Assembly: GCA_015478945.1 (NCBI GenBank)
Contig: JABUQX010007513.1
Location: forward strand, 1-10,000
Length of the DNA: 10,000 nucleotides
Direction: 5' to 3'
Origin: Trachelipus rathkii
Lineage: Eukaryota > Arthropoda > Malacostraca > Isopoda > Trachelipodidae
Every line of letters begins with the position of its first letter. Position 1 is the stretch's first letter. This document shows, piece after piece, positions 7,490 to 10,000 of this stretch. The notes under the pieces are model-generated. The model ran no database searches. It worked only from the letters and a program-made list of their open reading frames with translations, and had not been told where the DNA came from. Both the position numbers and the translations under genes were made by a program.

Positions 7490-7942
7490 TTAATTTGGTT
7501 TTATGGTTGTCTTTATATCATTCTTGCCCCAGGTTTATGGTATTATTATTTATATGACTATATTAATTACTATTTATAGATTTATACTTTATGTTTACTT
7601 TATATTTATTTTACTTCCTTAATCAGGATATATCAGTTATCAGTTATCATAAACTTGGAATTATAACTACTACTCTATACTAACTCACATATACTCAGTA
7701 TGTACTTTGGTCTATTATTTATTATAGGTCACATAATTTGTAACTAATTAAATACTCAATAAACTTATTTAATTTATATTTTTGTTTTGTTTTTATTTTA
7801 ATAATGTTAATTGCTGTAATTGATAAAATGGGGAAAATTAGATCTGATTCTAAGTGTCCTACTTATACCATCAAATTTGGCATATTATATTAACTCAATA
7901 CTACTTATAAAGGAGCTAAGTATATAATCGTAAATCAGTAAT
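7490..7942. other. AT-rich stretch with a short tandem repeat
   Basis: T-rich, gene-free DNA. The only order seen is three 7-base units (ATATCAG, TTATCAG, TTATCAT) at 7630-7650. GTAAATCAGTAA at 7930-7941 is shared with the tandem repeat near 8730. Confidence 0.5.
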
Positions 7943-8332
7943 TCATAACTTGCAGTCCATTATGGGGGCCACCTGCAATCTCTCTCTTGTTAGATTCCGC
8001 AATTCGGCAATTCCGCTAAGCTTTTGTTGGACATGCGCCAGATCGGATTCTTCACGCAGGAATATCTTGCAACTCTATTTTCTGTCACTTTTCACTATTC
8101 GACTATCGAATAATTTTTTGGGATCCGCTAATCATAGCATATTCTTTTCCTGTTCGTCAGTCCGGCTATGCGCAACGTCGGCTAACTTATTAATTGCTAA
8201 TTTAATTTTGGTTATAATATATTTTGGATTTGATTTTTCTGCGTGAAATGCATCAGAATAATTTGAATCTACTACTTTCTCTGATTTTTCTTTTATTCTT
8301 TGTTTGTTATTACATACAATTTTGCTTTTCAC
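7943..8332 (-). other. weak minus-strand open frame with two internal stops
   Basis: Read from 8332 down to a TGA at 7943-7945, this frame has 130 codons including the terminal stop and only two internal stops, TGA at 8132-8134 and TAG at 8075-8077. The translation is rich in K, E, D, R, L and A, as in a soluble helical protein, with segments such as KLADVAHSRTDEQEK and LAHVQQKLSGIAELR. No family is recognised. The first 30 codons are AT-rich and end at TTTCACGCAG, an acceptor-like word, so only about 7943-8245 might be exon-like. About eight stops are expected by chance, and a 98-codon + strand frame overlaps the same island, so base composition alone may explain both. It is a possible pseudogene fragment. 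Confidence 0.18.
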
Positions 8333-8450
8333 TCTTTACAGAGGTCAATCACTGCACTCCAGCTCCCACCTCCACACCTGGCCTAATCTCCTATAACTTC
8401 CGCCCGTAGTTTTCTACCTTACTACTACCCTACTATGGGTATTTAACTTA
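8333..8450. other. C-rich, pyrimidine-biased island
   Basis: The + strand is strongly C-rich (CCAGCTCCCACCTCC, then CTACCTTACTACTACCCTAC). It holds one small hairpin, GTAG-tttt-CTAC (8406-8417). No open frame of value spans it. On the minus strand it would be G-rich and could contain an exon next to the weak frame downstream, but no frame stays open across it. Confidence 0.4.
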
Positions 8451-8712
8451 TGGGGTCTATTAGGATTACTATTGGGATCATAAATTGGATTCGTCATATA
8501 TATTATTTGATTAATTATCTTTTTTATTTAATTTTGCATCTTCCTTTATTTTAAATATCAATTTTAATGCATTTTTAACTATAAAAAATATTTATGTGAA
8601 TTTTTTTCATCCCCTTCTTCAATTATTGTTTTTATTAACCTATACATAATAAAATTATTCTATTTATTTATTGTTTAATAAACTTTAAAAAAATTTGCAT
8701 TTTTTACATTTC

Positions 8713-8745
8713 CTAAATCAGTAAATCAAGTAAATCAGTAAATCT
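8713..8745. repeat. tandem repeat of GTAAATCA, four units
   Basis: Four consecutive near-identical 8-base units (CTAAATCA, GTAAATCA, GTAAATCA, GTAAATCT) with one extra A after the second. On the minus strand the unit is TGATTTAC. A single related copy lies at 7930-7937, so the unit is not confined to this array. Confidence 0.85.
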
Positions 8746-8808
8746 AAAACACCTCACCTACCACTATATTATATATTCAAACCACCCTCCTATATACCTA
8801 TTCTCATT
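8739..8808 (-). other. G-free, C-rich block (mirror of the left G-rich block)
   Basis: These 70 bases contain 22 C and no G on the + strand, so the minus strand is G-rich and C-free. It is the opposite polarity of 1352-1466. There is no open frame and no repeat unit. The bias is consistent with opposite transcriptional or replicative polarity at the two ends of the window, but nothing else supports that. Confidence 0.6.
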
Positions 8809-9110
8809 GAGATTACTAATTTATACTATATGATTACTATTGATTATATAATTAAGATAATATCAAGTCAATATTTTGTTAATACATATCTCAATATAAA
8901 CTTTTTATTTTTTTGTTTTGTTTTCTTATATTTCTGAATATTGTAATTTTTATTTATATACTTATTAATATAAAAAATTGTATTTATTACCTGTTAGTTG
9001 GTTTTTTTAATATTAGGACTGCTTCCGCTAGCTTTTTGATTTTTTTTTTACTCTTTTTCAGTATTTTTAACGTCTTCTTCATTTTATTTGTTTATTAATA
9101 CTAGTTAATA

Positions 9111-9289
9111 TTTTTGCGCATTATTTTTAAGCGATAGTTTTCTAGTGCCTCTTCTAGAAGGATAACAAGCTCGTGGAAATTCCCAATTAAATGATATAAA
9201 ATCAAAGAGCCAAAACCAAGTTTTACGTCGTTTCTTATGAGACTCCAAGTCAGTTTTAAATTTTTTTTTTACTTTTTCATTTTAAGACT
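9111..9289. other. AT-rich stretch with a short palindrome and poly-T
   Basis: CTTCTAGAAG (9151-9160) is a perfect palindrome. The minus strand has an open frame of about 58 codons without a start codon across roughly 9105-9290; its translation (KRRKTWFW, FPRACYPSRRG) matches nothing I recognise and is taken as chance. A T10 run lies at 9261-9270. Confidence 0.4.
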
Positions 9290-9660
9290 ATAAGGAATAG
9301 CCTCGGGTGAAGAGTGATTGAGTATAATACTGCTAAATGGATGCAGCGCTAGTCGAGGGTATCATATCTTGAGGCTCTTCTTCGGCATGTGGAAGGCGTC
9401 ACACAGAGTGTAAGATTTGTGCTTATTTTTATCTCCTCCTCTATCTATGTGGGAGGGTTCACTAATTCATATCGATAATATCCTTGTTCTTCTCGTGCTT
9501 CTTTTTAAACTGTGTTGGATTTTTACTGGGTTAAGATAAGCAGGATGAGTTATTCTCACACTGCCTCTCTGTTTTATTTCGCCTCATTCGGTGGATACTC
9601 ATGTGTAAAACTGTGGCTTTCCCTACCATCTGATACACCCTCGTTCGTAGCTTAGTAATG
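9290..9660. other. mixed-composition island, no recognised gene
   Basis: This island is richer in GC than the DNA on either side. I translated a + frame and two minus frames: each has runs of about 20-45 codons between stops, with no motif. The minus-strand run between about 9530 and 9660 is basic and the longest of those read. No RNA fold was recognised. It resembles the islands at 1950-3490 and 7943-8410 in size and composition. Confidence 0.4.
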
Positions 9661-10000
9661 TCTCTATTCTTTATAATCTTTAAAATATTTTGGCATTTTT
9701 TTTTATCAGAAATTAACTTCTTTTTTATATTTATTTTAAAATTTTTTTTTTTTTTACAGTAATTTTTGTCAATAAGCTTTTTTATAACTTACCATGTCAG
9801 TCTGCATCATCTAACATCTTTACCTACCTATGGTTTTTCTTTTTCTGTAAGTCCTATGTTATCCTTGTTTGCTCTCTCTCTCATAATATTGCATGATATT
9901 TTTTGATCTAATTGTCATTTTATGAAAACTAATAGATTTTTAATTGGTTTTTGTATTTTTGGTCTTACAATTATTTTTTGTTTGAATATACAGATCTTAT
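9661..10000. other. T-rich end of window, nothing recognised
   Basis: T-rich DNA with T runs near 9698 and 9740, and a short CT stretch (GCTCTCTCTCTC) near 9871-9882. No gene, RNA or repeat array is visible and nothing appears cut by the window edge. Confidence 0.5.

Larger units (their letters stand above)
8451..9110. other. T-rich non-coding stretch
   Basis: AT-rich DNA with T runs and stops in all frames; a 61-codon hydrophobic frame at 8913-9098 reflects the T content. It contains the tandem repeat at 8713-8745 and the G-free block at 8739-8808. The words TTCCGCTA and GCTTTTTG at 9023-9038 resemble TTCCGCTAAGCTTTTG at 8011-8026. Confidence 0.5.

Noticed and set aside
8350..8363. A 14-base match, CACTGCACTCCAGC, to the end of primate Alu elements
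   Set aside because: The match stops abruptly on both sides and the following bases do not continue as Alu. The surrounding AT-rich DNA is not primate-like, so it is a short coincidence.
8913..9098. 61-codon hydrophobic + strand frame that looks like a membrane peptide
   Set aside because: It is made of Phe, Ile and Leu codons arising from T-rich DNA. Such frames occur by chance in this composition, and it has no neighbouring genes or conserved residues.

Overview
This window looks like non-coding DNA from a eukaryotic nuclear or organellar genome. It has no credible intact gene: no translation carries a recognisable domain, and the longest open frames are either built from CT/GA microsatellites or fall in small GC-richer islands where chance open frames are expected. 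I see no tRNA, rRNA, CRISPR array, insertion sequence or transposon protein. The organism cannot be named. Three stretches of 167 to 205 bases contain no G or C at all, dinucleotide microsatellites are long, and islands near 40-45% GC sit in a background far richer in A+T. That fits an AT-rich nuclear genome or an expanded, intergenic-rich organelle genome (fungal mitochondrion or green-algal plastid type). It does not fit bacterial DNA, which would show dense genes. Layout: 1-960 is AT-rich low-complexity DNA with a 203-base A/T-only block. 961-1140 is a small GC-richer island ending in a compact palindrome (1108-1122). 1176-1342 is A/T only. 1343-1560 is a strikingly G-rich, C-poor segment, with 34 G and no C across 1352-1466. 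1600-1950 holds a (CT)21 tract and a (GA)20 tract in inverted orientation around a small central palindrome, a potential giant hairpin or triplex. 1950-3500 is a mixed-composition island with several hairpins and no coding signal. 3495-3889 has a polypyrimidine tract followed by AG and a weak open frame broken by one TAG. 3900-5249 is purine-leaning AT-rich DNA, and 5250-5454 is A/T only. 5630-5930 is an island bounded by GC clusters (GAGCCCCC / GTGGGGGC) containing a good 39-base hairpin. Near 6400 the strand bias reverses: to the left the + strand is mostly purine-rich (G over C), to the right it is mostly T-rich and, in places, strongly C over G. 7320-7490 is an isolated island of palindromes with 8-base inverted ends, and may be a small non-autonomous mobile element. 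7943-8410 is another GC-richer island with a weak frame on the minus strand. 8410-10000 is T-rich, with an 8-base tandem repeat and one further GC-richer island (9290-9660). No genes can be said to work together here. The content worth following up is structural: the CT/GA inverted pair, the strand-asymmetric blocks, the GC-cluster island at 5630-5930 and the palindromic island at 7320-7490.
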